A stretch of DNA of 64,000 nt from Synergistaceae bacterium (GTDB lineage: Bacteria; Synergistota; Synergistia; Synergistales; Aminobacteriaceae): assembly GCA_017470485.1 (NCBI GenBank), contig JAFUYQ010000016.1, forward strand, positions 1 through 64,000. The letters are read 5' to 3'. Under the pieces are notes generated by a model. It had not been told where the DNA came from. It worked only from the letters and a program-made list of their open reading frames with translations, and did no database searches. The translations under genes and the position numbers were made by a program. Shown here piece after piece: positions 8,624 to 17,241 of this stretch. Every line of letters starts with the position of its first letter. The stretch's first letter is position 1.

Positions 8624-10032
8624 TTTACATCGTTGGAGCAGGGCCGGGCGATTTGGGACTGCTGACACTGAGAGGTTATGAAGTTCTCAAGAGGGCTGAC
8701 ATTGTGATTTATGACAATCTTGTCGGCGAGGGCATACTCTCAATTATTCCAGAGGCAGCAGAGAAATTAGACGCTGGAAAATCCGCAGGCCATCACAAAA
8801 TGAAACAGTCCGAAATTGAAGCGGCCTTGATAAAACTTTCATCATCTGGAAAAAATATCGTCAGGCTCAAAGGAGGCGACCCTTTTCTTTTCGGGAGAGG
8901 CGGCGAGGAAGCTGAAGCGTTAATACGCGAAGGAATTAAATTCGAGATTGTGCCGGGAGTTTGTTCGGCCTTGAGCGTTCCCGCTTATGCCGGCATTCCT
9001 GCTACTCACAGGGATTACAGCTCAGGCGTTAAAATCTTCACCGCTCACGACAAAAATAATCTTATTCCAAGTTCTGACAGCTCCACTTCAATATTCCTCA
9101 TGGGTGTCGCCAATTCTGAGGCTCTTCAGAATGAATTACTAAAAACTATGAAACCTCTCACTCCCTGCTCAATCATCGAGAACGGCACTAAGTCTTCACA
9201 GCGCGTTGTCCGAACAACTCTGGCAGAACTTCACGCCTCCATCGTCAGGGAAAATATCGTTCCTCCTGCCGTAATTGTCGCCGGCGGAACAGCTGAATTA
9301 AATCTCGACTGGCGGTCTAATCTTCCGCTTGCAGGCAAAAAAATTATCGTTACACGCCCCGAAATCAGAGCTGGAAAATTATCGTCAATGCTCCGCGATT
9401 TAGGGGCTGAAGTCGTTTTGATGCCAACGATTAAGACTAGAACGATTCATGGAGCGATTGACGGCGCGAATTTGACAGGCTATGACTGGATTGGCTTCAC
9501 AAGCGTTACGGGGGTTGAGGCGTTAATGGAACTTCTGAACGAAACAGGGCGCGATGTCCGCGAGTTAGGCAGCGCGAAAATTGCCGCTATCGGTCAGGCA
9601 ACTAAAGACGCTCTCAACTCTCACTGCCTTAAAGTTGATTACGTCCCCGAAGTCTTTGACGGCGTTCATCTCGCCGAAGGGCTCGCGAAATCAGGCGGCA
9701 AAATCCTCATGTTCAGAGCTGAAAACGGTACTCCTGAAATCCAAAATACTTTCATAAATTACGGAATTATCGCTGAACAAATTTGTATTTACAGGACTGA
9801 TTATGTAAAATTATCTCATGTTCCAAAATTTGCAGACATTATAATTTTCACATCGTCCTCCACTGTTAGAGGCTTTGCCGAAAATTCAAACTTACTCCGC
9901 GATTCATTCGCCGTTTGTATAGGAAAACAAACTGCTGATGAGGCATTGAGAGCAGGGTTTAACAACATTAGGATTGCGGAACAGGCTACAATCAGCGACA
10001 TCGTTCATGCCTGTGTCTCAATAAATTCTTAA
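8620..10032 (+). CDS. cobA-hemD: Fused uroporphyrinogen-III methyltransferase and uroporphyrinogen-III synthase
   Basis: 470 residues. Residues 1 to about 235 are the SAM-dependent methyltransferase making precorrin-2. It has VGAGPGDLGLLT at the N terminus, the RLKGGDPFLFGRGGEE signature and PGVCSALSVPAYAGIP. From about 240 a HemD domain begins (KKIIVTRPE), which cyclises hydroxymethylbilane to uroporphyrinogen III. Such fusions are known in several anaerobe lineages. Together with hemC it takes porphobilinogen to precorrin-2, feeding sirohaem and cobamides. The start is TTG, overlapping the hemC stop by 4 bases. hemA, hemB and hemL are not in the window. Confidence 0.94.
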   Translation: MIYIVGAGPGDLGLLTLRGYEVLKRADIVIYDNLVGEGILSIIPEAAEKLDAGKSAGHHKMKQSEIEAALIKLSSSGKNIVRLKGGDPFLFGRGGEEAEALIREGIKFEIVPGVCSALSVPAYAGIPATHRDYSSGVKIFTAHDKNNLIPSSDSSTSIFLMGVANSEALQNELLKTMKPLTPCSIIENGTKSSQRVVRTTLAELHASIVRENIVPPAVIVAGGTAELNLDWRSNLPLAGKKIIVTRPEIRAGKLSSMLRDLGAEVVLMPTIKTRTIHGAIDGANLTGYDWIGFTSVTGVEALMELLNETGRDVRELGSAKIAAIGQATKDALNSHCLKVDYVPEVFDGVHLAEGLAKSGGKILMFRAENGTPEIQNTFINYGIIAEQICIYRTDYVKLSHVPKFADIIIFTSSSTVRGFAENSNLLRDSFAVCIGKQTADEALRAGFNNIRIAEQATISDIVHACVSINS

Positions 10033-10054
10033 TCTTTTGGAGGTATTCAGTTTC

Positions 10055-11026
10055 ATGAAAAAAATTCTTCTTGCGTTACTGGTTTTACTGCTGGCGTGTT
10101 CCTGCGCGTTCGCGGCGGATATTTACGAGAGCAAAGTCCTTTCCGTCGAACTCGATAACAATCAGGTCAACCTCTACGAGAATATCCCGTTCGCTCAGGG
10201 CTACTGGAGAGGCTCAATGCTTTACGCGCTTCATATGGACGTTCTCGTTCCCGACAGCAAAGAACCAATGCCCCTAATCGTCTTCGTTACCGGCGGCGGC
10301 TTCATCATGGCTCCCAAAAATAACTGGATTCAGCAGAGAATGAGACTCGCTCAGGCCGGTTATGTCGTTGCAAGCATTGAATACCGTTACGCGCCGCTCT
10401 CGAAGTTCCCGTTACCGCTTGAGGACTGCAAAACCGCTATCAGATGGTTACGCGCTCACGCCGATATGTACAACATCGACGCTAAAAGGGTCGGCATTCT
10501 CGGAAACAGCGCAGGCGGCTACCTCTCGGCATTCGTCGGCTTAACAAACGGTATGAAGGAATTTGACAAGGGCGATTTCCTCGATTATCCGAGCGATGTC
10601 CTGTGCGCCGCTGACATCTTCGGAATTTCAGACCTCAAGAACATAGGAATGGATTACGACGAGGAAAACCAGAAAGGCCATGCCTCCGCTGGTGCTACCG
10701 AAGCTCTCTGGGCATTAGGCACTCCGACTTTCGGCGGAAAAGACGGCGGCGTTCTCGCTCACCCCGAAGAAACTGCCTACGCAAGCCCAATAACTTACGT
10801 TGAGAAAAACGCAGGCAATCTCGTCCCTATGCTCCTCATGCACGGCGACAAAGATACCCTCGTTTCGCCCGGACAGACTGATTTACTCTATCAGGCGTTG
10901 AAAGCTAAAGGCGTTGAAACTGAACGCTACATCGTGAAAAATGCCGCTCATGGAGGGCCTTACTGGGTTCAGGAACCCGTCATGAAAGTTATGGTCGATT
11001 TCTTCGATAAGTACCTCAAGAAATAA
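10055..11026 (+). CDS. Exported alpha/beta-hydrolase (esterase/lipase-like)
   Basis: 323 residues. A signal peptide ends in LLACSCAFAADIYE. Cleavage could be by signal peptidase I after AFA, or at Cys15 as a lipoprotein, so location is uncertain. The hydrolase fold shows an oxyanion-hole TGGGF (the HGGG position of hormone-sensitive-lipase-like esterases), nucleophile Ser152 in GNSAGG, an Asp in HGDKDTL and a His in AAHGG. The substrate is unknown; relatives act on short-chain or carbohydrate esters. GGAGG lies 11 bases before the ATG. The gene starts 22 bases after cobA-hemD and may be co-transcribed with it. A terminator follows. Confidence 0.85.
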   Translation: MKKILLALLVLLLACSCAFAADIYESKVLSVELDNNQVNLYENIPFAQGYWRGSMLYALHMDVLVPDSKEPMPLIVFVTGGGFIMAPKNNWIQQRMRLAQAGYVVASIEYRYAPLSKFPLPLEDCKTAIRWLRAHADMYNIDAKRVGILGNSAGGYLSAFVGLTNGMKEFDKGDFLDYPSDVLCAADIFGISDLKNIGMDYDEENQKGHASAGATEALWALGTPTFGGKDGGVLAHPEETAYASPITYVEKNAGNLVPMLLMHGDKDTLVSPGQTDLLYQALKAKGVETERYIVKNAAHGGPYWVQEPVMKVMVDFFDKYLKK

Positions 11027-11039
11027 GTCTTTGCCGAAA

Positions 11040-11074
11040 TTCCCCTTGTGAACGCAGGGGGAAAATTTTTATTT
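11040..11074 (+). terminator. Rho-independent terminator after the esterase gene
   Basis: TTCCCC / GGGGAA stem with about 12 loop bases, then AATTTTT and ATTTT. It closes the hemC-cobA/hemD-esterase unit. Confidence 0.8.
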
Positions 11075-11090
11075 TGGGTGTGGTTATGTG

Positions 11091-12161
11091 ATGAAAAAAA
11101 GGTTTTTTGCGTTTACGCTTCTTGCCGTGTCCGTCCTCGTCTCTGTTAATGCAGAGGCTGACGATATTGATGATTTCTTTGACGAAATCAGTATCGGGGT
11201 CATGGAGTTCTCAAGCGGCACAATGGAGCTGTATCCCGAACAAGCCATAGTCGTCGGCAATGTGTTCACTCAAAGGCTCGCTATGTCTGTTCCCGACAAC
11301 ATCACTGTCGTTGGACACGGACAGCTTAGCAGAATAGCCGAAGAAAATCATATGTCAACCGAAGGTTACGTTTCTAACAGAAACGCCGCCAGAATTGGCC
11401 GCCTTGCAGGCTGCCGGTACATAATCGCCGGTATCGTTACAGACCTCAAAAGACGCACCGCTTCAACAGGCGTGCATTTTATCGTCAGAATGGGGCAGAC
11501 TATTGATGTGGCAACCGCAGGGGCTGACATCAGGCTTATTGACACAGAAACAGGCGAAGCACTGCTTTCGATTGCCGACACCGCAAGAGCTACTCAAAAA
11601 GACAGCCAGTTCAACGTGAACGTCGGCGAAGTGCTTGACGTACTCCCAAGAAATATCAGCCGCGAATACCCTACTTACATGCCCAGTTCCAAGAATGTTG
11701 ATGCAAGCTTCGGACGCTCTCAGACTGGTATGGAGGCTACATCAATGTTCCTGCTCTCTTCAAGACTTTCAATGAGAGTTGTTGAGGCAATAACCGGCAA
11801 ATATCCTGTCGTCAGTTCCGTGTCAGGAAAGGAAGTTACTCTCAGCATAGGCTCAAACGGCGGCGCAGTAAACGGAATGCTTTACCGTATCTTCTCGCCC
11901 GAAGGAAATATCGCTATCGTACAGCTGAAAGACGTTCAGGCAAACCAGAGCAGAGCTAAATTGTACAGCAAGGGCTACGGTAAACTGTCGCTCGCAAGAG
12001 AAGGAGACAGAGTTTTCCCGACTGACATTTATGAGGCGAAAGCTATGATTAAAAATAAGACGTTCATTCACAAACGGGAGGGAGCTGCAAAAAAAGCTAA
12101 ATCATCAAAGGCAAAAAAGAAAGAATCTCGAAAATCTTTACCGAACTGGGGCGATAAGTAA
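11091..12161 (+). CDS. Exported CsgG-like protein
   Basis: 356 residues with a signal peptide cut near VNAEA. The N-terminal about 170 residues match the CsgG/TolB-N-like pattern: IGVMEFSSG, a Q(R)L helix, VVGHGQLSRIAEE, NRNAARIGRLAGCRYIIAG, and a strand with DTETGEAL. CsgG proteins form outer-membrane secretion pores, but many relatives are only peripheral envelope proteins (family knowledge). This protein lacks an obvious lipobox. The central part is Ser-rich, residues about 240-310 look like a small beta domain, and the C terminus is strongly basic (KKAKSSKAKKKESRKS). No curli genes are nearby, so the role is not assignable. I chose ATG over the preceding GTG; the ribosome site is weak. 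It converges on the Hsp70-like gene. Confidence 0.72.
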   Translation: MKKRFFAFTLLAVSVLVSVNAEADDIDDFFDEISIGVMEFSSGTMELYPEQAIVVGNVFTQRLAMSVPDNITVVGHGQLSRIAEENHMSTEGYVSNRNAARIGRLAGCRYIIAGIVTDLKRRTASTGVHFIVRMGQTIDVATAGADIRLIDTETGEALLSIADTARATQKDSQFNVNVGEVLDVLPRNISREYPTYMPSSKNVDASFGRSQTGMEATSMFLLSSRLSMRVVEAITGKYPVVSSVSGKEVTLSIGSNGGAVNGMLYRIFSPEGNIAIVQLKDVQANQSRAKLYSKGYGKLSLAREGDRVFPTDIYEAKAMIKNKTFIHKREGAAKKAKSSKAKKKESRKSLPNWGDK

Positions 12162-12178
12162 AGGGGGAAAATTTTTTG

Positions 12179-13147
12179 CTAGGCGTTCTGAATTTCTCGT
12201 ATCATGTTCCCGATTATCGCTAGTATTCCTGCGTCGTTGGCGTTCTCCGCCTGACGGAACATTATGTATAATTTATCCTTCTGGCGGCGCGTCAATCCTT
12301 CTTCAATTCCCAAAATCTCAGCCCTCAATTCGCGTATCTTCGACGAATTGTCCGTAACCGCTTTCAGGATTTCGTGCCTGTTCCTCCTCGTAAGCTCCAA
12401 CGCTTTCAAGGCCGCTCCCTTCACGATTAGACCGTCGATAATTTCCGCTCCTTCAAAAAATTCCTGAACTAACGGGATTTTTACACAGCCCCCAGTCAGC
12501 ACAAAACGTTCAGGCTTCCAAACCCTCTTCAGCCTCTTGAACGTCAGCAACGACCTCTTAACCGGAAAATATATCAATCTCTCAAAATCCTCACGGAATA
12601 TTTCTACATTATGCCAGAGCCTCGACTTGCTTTCACTCAAAATATGCTTTATCCTTCTAGCCTCGCTCAGAAGATGACTGTCTATCTTTTTCAATAAACG
12701 ACGCTCGCAAAGGTATTCAGCAAAAATCTTGTCGAACATTCCGCCGCTCACATCTCCCGTAACTCTCTCTAGTATCTCGCCGCCCTCTATCACCGCAAAA
12801 TTACTCCCGGACGCTCCAAAATCATAAACCAGCGTCCTCGCTCCGTTACCAAGCCCCAAACTCATAGCCTCGCCGGAAGTCATCAGTTCGATTTCCCTGA
12901 AACCTGCCGTCATTGCCGAGTTTTTAAGAGCGTCTACCCTCCGCGAACCTAATCCCTCCGAAACCGCTATCACACACGAAAATACCGGCTCGTCAAAAAA
13001 TATCTCAGCTTCCTCCCGAAGCCTCAATACATCAAATCCTTCGGCCTCAGCTATTATTCTCGTTCCCAAATTGTCCGCGTATGCCAGCTTTGAACTCACT
13101 GAACCTGCGTCAATTCCTGTCGAGGCATTCAAAATTCCCGTCATCAA
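12179..13147 (-). CDS. Short Hsp70/actin-fold ATPase-like protein
   Basis: 322 residues. It carries the ASKHA nucleotide-binding pattern: phosphate-1 GIDAGSVSSKLAY (residues about 11-23), phosphate-2 TLVYDFGASGSNFAVI, connect-2 GDVSGG and the adenosine loop FVLTGGCVKIPLVQEFF. That is about 240 residues of an Hsp70-like ATPase. A charged helical tail of about 80 residues replaces the substrate-binding domain. It is therefore an Hsp70 relative rather than DnaK; its client is unknown. It overlaps the end of mtaB by 38 bases (ATG at 13147 or 13144), so translation is probably coupled in the prmA-mtaB unit. Confidence 0.72.
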   Translation of the reverse strand: MMTGILNASTGIDAGSVSSKLAYADNLGTRIIAEAEGFDVLRLREEAEIFFDEPVFSCVIAVSEGLGSRRVDALKNSAMTAGFREIELMTSGEAMSLGLGNGARTLVYDFGASGSNFAVIEGGEILERVTGDVSGGMFDKIFAEYLCERRLLKKIDSHLLSEARRIKHILSESKSRLWHNVEIFREDFERLIYFPVKRSLLTFKRLKRVWKPERFVLTGGCVKIPLVQEFFEGAEIIDGLIVKGAALKALELTRRNRHEILKAVTDNSSKIRELRAEILGIEEGLTRRQKDKLYIMFRQAENANDAGILAIIGNMIREIQNA

Positions 13148-14396
13148 AATTAATCACCTCCGCTTTCACTATCTCATTATCGCTAATCCCTTCGCACTCC
13201 GCCTCAATGTAATGCCTCGTGTGGCCTCTGCCGTTCCGCTCTGTCAGGATTTCAACCTCGCGGCCTATAAATCTTCCGGCATAGTCTGAAAATAATTTCC
13301 TGCCGAGCGATATTGCTTCCGATGTGCGCGAAGTTTTCACCGCGTCTGGAATTTGATTGGACATCGCCGCCGCTATCGTGCCGTTCCGCGCAGAGTAGGG
13401 GAATACATGAACACGCCCAAAACCAGACGCTTCCATTACATCAAGCGTCCGCTGAAATGCCGCGCTGCTCTCGCCCGGAAATCCTACAAGAATATCACTC
13501 GATATATGAAGGTCGGCGGAAATTCTCGACCGCGCTGTTCCGCAAAGTTCAACGAACTTCCGGCCGGTGTAGCCCCGACGCATTGACGCGAGAACTTCAT
13601 CATCTCCGCTCTGCAACGGCAAATGCAAATGATGGCAGAACGCTTCACACTCAGCAAGCGCGTTCATCAAGTTTTCATCAAGGCAGAACGGTTCAAGTGA
13701 ACCTAAACGCAACCGCTTCAGCTCTTTAATTCCCGAAACTCTGCGGATTAATTCAGCAAGTGATGTCCCGATTTCACGGCCGTAAATCCCCAAGTGAATG
13801 CCCGTGAAAATTATTTCCTTCGTTCCGTTGTCAATGAGCCTTTGAACTTCATTGATGATGTTTTCGGGAGGGCGGCTGACCGGCTTTCCGCGAAGATACG
13901 GGATTATGCAGTACGTGCAGAAATGATTGCACCCGTCCTGAATTTTTACGAATGCCCTAGAGTGCATAACAGGCGAAATCATCGGGAGTTCCTCCCATTC
14001 AGTTTCAACTCTAATGTCCGGCCTAATGTCAATGAAACTCCGCTTTCCTGAAAGCATTTGAATTACTGCGCTAGGAACTGAGCGTTTACCCTTTGAACCG
14101 GCTAATATGTCAATTCCCAATTCGCAAGCCGCTTCAGGAGTTATTCCTTGCGACCAACAGCCACACACCGCTAATATCCCATCGTCGCCGAGCGTTTTAC
14201 GAACCCTCCGAACCAGCTGGCGGCACTTCCTGTCAGCCTCCTGAGTTACCGAACACGTAACTATTACCGCCGCTCTGATGTCGGAATTGAGCGTCTCAGT
14301 TACCTCAAAACCAGACGCTTCAAGTTCGCCGGCTATAAATTCACCCTCGCAAAGGCTCGTTCGACACCCGAAAACATGAATGTATATCAGCCCCAT
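13110..14396 (-). CDS. mtaB: tRNA methylthiotransferase MtaB (t6A37 to ms2t6A37)
   Basis: 428 residues, a radical-SAM methylthiotransferase that thiomethylates t6A37 in ANN-decoding tRNAs. The N-terminal domain has three cluster cysteines (VFGC, VTCS, CGCWSQ). The radical-SAM cluster is CNHFCTYC, followed by IPYLRGKPVSR. A TRAM-like C-terminal strand region includes GREVEIL. Order and spacing match MtaB better than MiaB. ATG at 14396 starts the conserved YIHVFGC and overlaps prmA by 10 bases; an upstream ATG at 14420 would lie deeper in prmA. The prmA-mtaB pairing is common in anaerobes. The 3' end overlaps the Hsp70-like gene. Confidence 0.92.
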   Translation of the reverse strand: MGLIYIHVFGCRTSLCEGEFIAGELEASGFEVTETLNSDIRAAVIVTCSVTQEADRKCRQLVRRVRKTLGDDGILAVCGCWSQGITPEAACELGIDILAGSKGKRSVPSAVIQMLSGKRSFIDIRPDIRVETEWEELPMISPVMHSRAFVKIQDGCNHFCTYCIIPYLRGKPVSRPPENIINEVQRLIDNGTKEIIFTGIHLGIYGREIGTSLAELIRRVSGIKELKRLRLGSLEPFCLDENLMNALAECEAFCHHLHLPLQSGDDEVLASMRRGYTGRKFVELCGTARSRISADLHISSDILVGFPGESSAAFQRTLDVMEASGFGRVHVFPYSARNGTIAAAMSNQIPDAVKTSRTSEAISLGRKLFSDYAGRFIGREVEILTERNGRGHTRHYIEAECEGISDNEIVKAEVINFDDGNFECLDRN

Positions 14397-15310
14397 GCCT
14401 TGACCGCCCGGCAGCCCCACCAGTCGCCTATTCTTATCTCGCGCTCTATCTCAAGTTTTGATGTCTCAAGAACTGATATGAACATACTGCTCTCAATCTT
14501 AGTCATTCCTGAGAATATCGCAAAACCTTTGGGCTTCAGGACACGTTTTACATCGGGAAGAAGTGTTATGTTCGGATTTAGAAGAATGTTCGCCGTCAGA
14601 ATATTCACTTGGCCGCTGAAACCTTTGAGAAGATCGCCCTCCGAAAGTTCGCAGACTTTTGGATTTATTCCGTTGAGGTTCATGTTCCGCCTCGCTTCGG
14701 TCAATGTGTCCGGGTCTATGTCCCTCGCTATCGCTTTGTCAGCTCCTAGCTTCAGTGCCGTTATGAAAAGTATTCCAGTTCCAGTCCCGACATCAAGAAT
14801 TGTATCGCCAGTCCTCACGATTTCCTCGAGAAGCGAAAGAGCAATTTGTGTGCTTTCATGATAGCCCGTCCCGAAAGCACTCGCAGGGTAAATGTAAATT
14901 GGCATTCTGCCGTCAGGGATTTCCTCGTCCTCGTGCCACGGAGCCATTACGATTAGTCCCTTCCCGACCGGCAGGGGCGGAAATGCGTCGTAATGCTGGG
15001 TGTCCCATGCCTGATTTTCGATTTTGTAACAGCGCGTTATTTCGATACCGAAAAAATTATTGTCCTCAAGTATGAATTGAAGCATGTATATTACATCGTC
15101 AATTCCGAGCGCGCCGCTGTAGCTCGCACGGAGGAATAGGCGTTCGTTGCCGTAAAAATCAGGCTCGGTGAAGATTTCTGAGCCCATCGCGTCCGTTAAT
15201 GCCGCTATGGTGCTGAGACGCTCTTCATTGTGGTGAAGGTTGTATACGGCACTGGGGACGCTCAGTTCCACTATCCACCAGAAATAATTTTTTTTGGTTT
15301 CGTTCTGCAT
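14387..15310 (-). CDS. prmA: Ribosomal protein L11 methyltransferase
   Basis: 307 residues. An N-terminal L11-recognition domain (about 1-115) is joined to a SAM-binding Rossmann domain with FGTGYHEST (146-154), ILDVGTGTGI (171-180), an acidic loop (RDIDPDTL) and TANIL as the catalytic-loop motif. PrmA trimethylates several positions of L11 in the cytoplasm. It is the first gene of the prmA-mtaB-Hsp70-like run on the minus strand, with ATG at 15310. The family is unambiguous. Confidence 0.93.
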   Translation of the reverse strand: MQNETKKNYFWWIVELSVPSAVYNLHHNEERLSTIAALTDAMGSEIFTEPDFYGNERLFLRASYSGALGIDDVIYMLQFILEDNNFFGIEITRCYKIENQAWDTQHYDAFPPLPVGKGLIVMAPWHEDEEIPDGRMPIYIYPASAFGTGYHESTQIALSLLEEIVRTGDTILDVGTGTGILFITALKLGADKAIARDIDPDTLTEARRNMNLNGINPKVCELSEGDLLKGFSGQVNILTANILLNPNITLLPDVKRVLKPKGFAIFSGMTKIESSMFISVLETSKLEIEREIRIGDWWGCRAVKAWG

Positions 15311-15365
15311 GAAATTTTCCTCGTGATATTTTTATAAATTAGTCTGATTATATAACACGCCGTGT

Positions 15366-15714
15366 TTATTCATCGAGGATTTCAGAGAGCTTCATTCTCA
15401 ATTCAGGTATGTCGTTCTTCAATGTGTCCCAGACTATCGAATAATCAATATGGCCGTAATCATGTGCGTGTATATTCCTCATCGCCTTTATCGAACGCCA
15501 CGAAACTGAAGGATTTTTAACAGCTGTATCGTCCGATATTCTTCCGGCCAGCTCGCCAAGCTGTATCAGACACATTCCGCAGGCGTACTCAAATGATATA
15601 TCTGACCTGTATCCTGTCAAAATCTCCGCCGTAAATCTCCATAAGTCTCGAAATATCATCGCAATACTTCAGCATTCTTTCAATAACCGGCCTGTCCTTA
15701 GTGTTCAGAGACAT
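15366..15714 (-). pseudogene. hepT: HepT-family (HEPN) toxin, frameshifted
   Basis: Two reading frames together make one complete HepT of about 115 residues. Frame A starts with ATG at 15714, overlapping the mntA stop by 17 bases, and gives MSLNTKDRPVIERMLKYC and on to FDRIQVRY before a TGA at 15589-15591. Frame B carries the remainder from SFEYACGMCLIQLGELAGR to the end and holds the toxin motif RNIHAHDY (R, four residues, H, x, Y). The switch falls at an ATATAT run near 15592-15600. The total length of 349 bases is one more than a multiple of three, so a one-base insertion, a sequencing error or a +1 slip would explain it. As written, the toxin is broken. Confidence 0.75.
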
Positions 15715-15994
15715 ACAGCAAAACTCCTTCACTCTTTATTTTTTCGAGAAAATCCTTGTCATCTATTCCGTCGGTAACTACATCAACATGACAGCCGAAT
15801 GCGTCCTCAAGTTCATTAACAAATGAAAAATATTCTAGTAAACCCCTCAATTTTCCAGTGTCAATCAAAATATCAACATCACTGAAAGCGTCCGCGTTCC
15901 CCCTCGCGTATGAACCGAATAAACTCACTCTGTCTATTCCGTATTTCTCGGCTTTGGGAATTACCGTTCGCCTTATCTCGTCAACCGTAAACAT
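15698..15994 (-). CDS. mntA: MntA-type nucleotidyltransferase antitoxin
   Basis: 98 residues, a minimal nucleotidyltransferase with the GSYARG (27-32) and DVD (39-41) catalytic signature. In characterised MntA/HepT pairs the MNT protein inactivates the HEPN ribonuclease by adding AMP groups to the Tyr of its RxxxxHxY motif (established). Its stop overlaps the hepT start by 17 bases, the usual paired arrangement. The motif residues look intact, so the antitoxin may remain active even though the toxin is frameshifted. It is divergent from the capA-like gene. Confidence 0.88.
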   Translation of the reverse strand: MFTVDEIRRTVIPKAEKYGIDRVSLFGSYARGNADAFSDVDILIDTGKLRGLLEYFSFVNELEDAFGCHVDVVTDGIDDKDFLEKIKSEGVLLYVSEH

Positions 15995-16054
15995 CTGTAC
16001 TCACCTCATTGATATATGTTATCATGACCGTAATTTTCCGTGAGGTGATGAAAC

Positions 16055-17209
16055 TTGAAAAAACTGACTGCAATTTTTATGCTTCTGGTTTTCTGTAATT
16101 GCGCACATTCCGAAACAAAGGCCAGATTTTTATTCATCGGCGACATCATGGTTCATGACCAGCAGTTAGATGCCGCTAAACTAAAAGACGGTTCTTATGA
16201 CTTCTCGCCGTCCTTCAGAAGAGTTAAATCGCTTTTGATTGACGATTTCCTCGTCGGAAACTTGGAAACTGTCTTCGCCGGCACTGGCAAAAAATTAAAG
16301 TATGCCGGTTTCCCCTTCTTCAACACTCCCGACATCTTCACCGAAAATTTGAGCAACGATTTGGGCGTTGACCTGCTCTCGCTCGCTAATAACCACATCT
16401 TCGACAGAGGCTCGAACGGCGCAAAACGTACCACCGAAATCCTCAACAGTGCCGACATCGCTTGGATTGGGCTCGGCGTTGGCGATATTCCCTCGAACGA
16501 CGCGGTTATCCTCGATAATAACGGTGTCCGCGCCGCTTTCATTAATCACAGCTACGGAAGCAACGAATGGCCGAAATCCTCCGATGTCCATCTCAACGTT
16601 ACCGCCGAAAATGACATTATCCAGAGCATGAAACGTGCTAAATCCCTCAGTCCAGACATCATCATTGCCCTGTTCCACTGGGGAAACGAATACCACTACA
16701 AGCCCAATGTCCACCAGAAAAAAGCCGCCGATACCGCTTTCAGCGAGGGCGCAAATCTCATCGTCGGCACTCACCCTCATGTCCTTCAGCCCGTCGAGGT
16801 CAGAATTTCCAGCGGTGATGTCTGCGCAGTCGCTTGGTCATTAGGGAACTTCGTTTCCTTCCAGAGAACAAAGCCAAGAGAACGAACCATTATTCTTTCA
16901 GCTGAGTTCATCAAAAATGATGAGGGCAATACCAGATTATCAAGGCTCGCCGCCGCTCCGCTCTACGTCATCGCTCCCGGAAGAAAAAGAACTGAGGTTA
17001 CTTACGCAGGAACTAATGAAAATCTCATCAATTCGCTCGATTTCGAGGGGTTGAGCAAATCTCAAATTAATAATTTGAGAGGTATTGGGCGTTCGGTGAT
17101 TGAGTTTCTGGGGGCTGGAAAAGATTTCGATGAGTTCGGCTTCAATATCCTTTGGAAAGAGGAAAGCCCCGACATTCTCCCGAAAAGCAAGAAAAAATCC
17201 CCCCTGTAG
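16055..17209 (+). CDS. CapA-family metallophosphatase-like exported protein
   Basis: 384 residues. A signal peptide (about 1-20, cut near CAHS) is followed by a calcineurin-like CapA domain with GDIMVHD, GNLETVF, LANNHIFDRG, ALFHWGNEY, GTHPHVLQP and WSLGNF. CapA/PgsA proteins take part in poly-gamma-glutamate or related capsule synthesis and export (family knowledge), but CapA-like singletons often have other, unknown roles. No pgsB, pgsC or capB gene is here. TTG start with GAGGTG 7 bases upstream. A terminator overlaps the 3' end. Confidence 0.86.
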   Translation: MKKLTAIFMLLVFCNCAHSETKARFLFIGDIMVHDQQLDAAKLKDGSYDFSPSFRRVKSLLIDDFLVGNLETVFAGTGKKLKYAGFPFFNTPDIFTENLSNDLGVDLLSLANNHIFDRGSNGAKRTTEILNSADIAWIGLGVGDIPSNDAVILDNNGVRAAFINHSYGSNEWPKSSDVHLNVTAENDIIQSMKRAKSLSPDIIIALFHWGNEYHYKPNVHQKKAADTAFSEGANLIVGTHPHVLQPVEVRISSGDVCAVAWSLGNFVSFQRTKPRERTIILSAEFIKNDEGNTRLSRLAAAPLYVIAPGRKRTEVTYAGTNENLINSLDFEGLSKSQINNLRGIGRSVIEFLGAGKDFDEFGFNILWKEESPDILPKSKKKSPL

Positions 17210-17234
17210 TTCCGCAGAGGGGACATTTTTTTTT
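17198..17234 (+). terminator. Rho-independent terminator at the capA-like 3' end
   Basis: A CCCCTG / CAG-A-GGGG stem beginning inside the last codons is followed by ACA and nine T. It separates this gene from the converging PTS gene. Confidence 0.82.
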
Positions 17235-17241
17235 AACTCTT

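Noticed and set aside
12162-12178. G-run and T-run between the CsgG-like and Hsp70-like genes as a terminator
   Set aside because: GGGGGAAAATTTTTT has no matching upstream C-run to form a stem.
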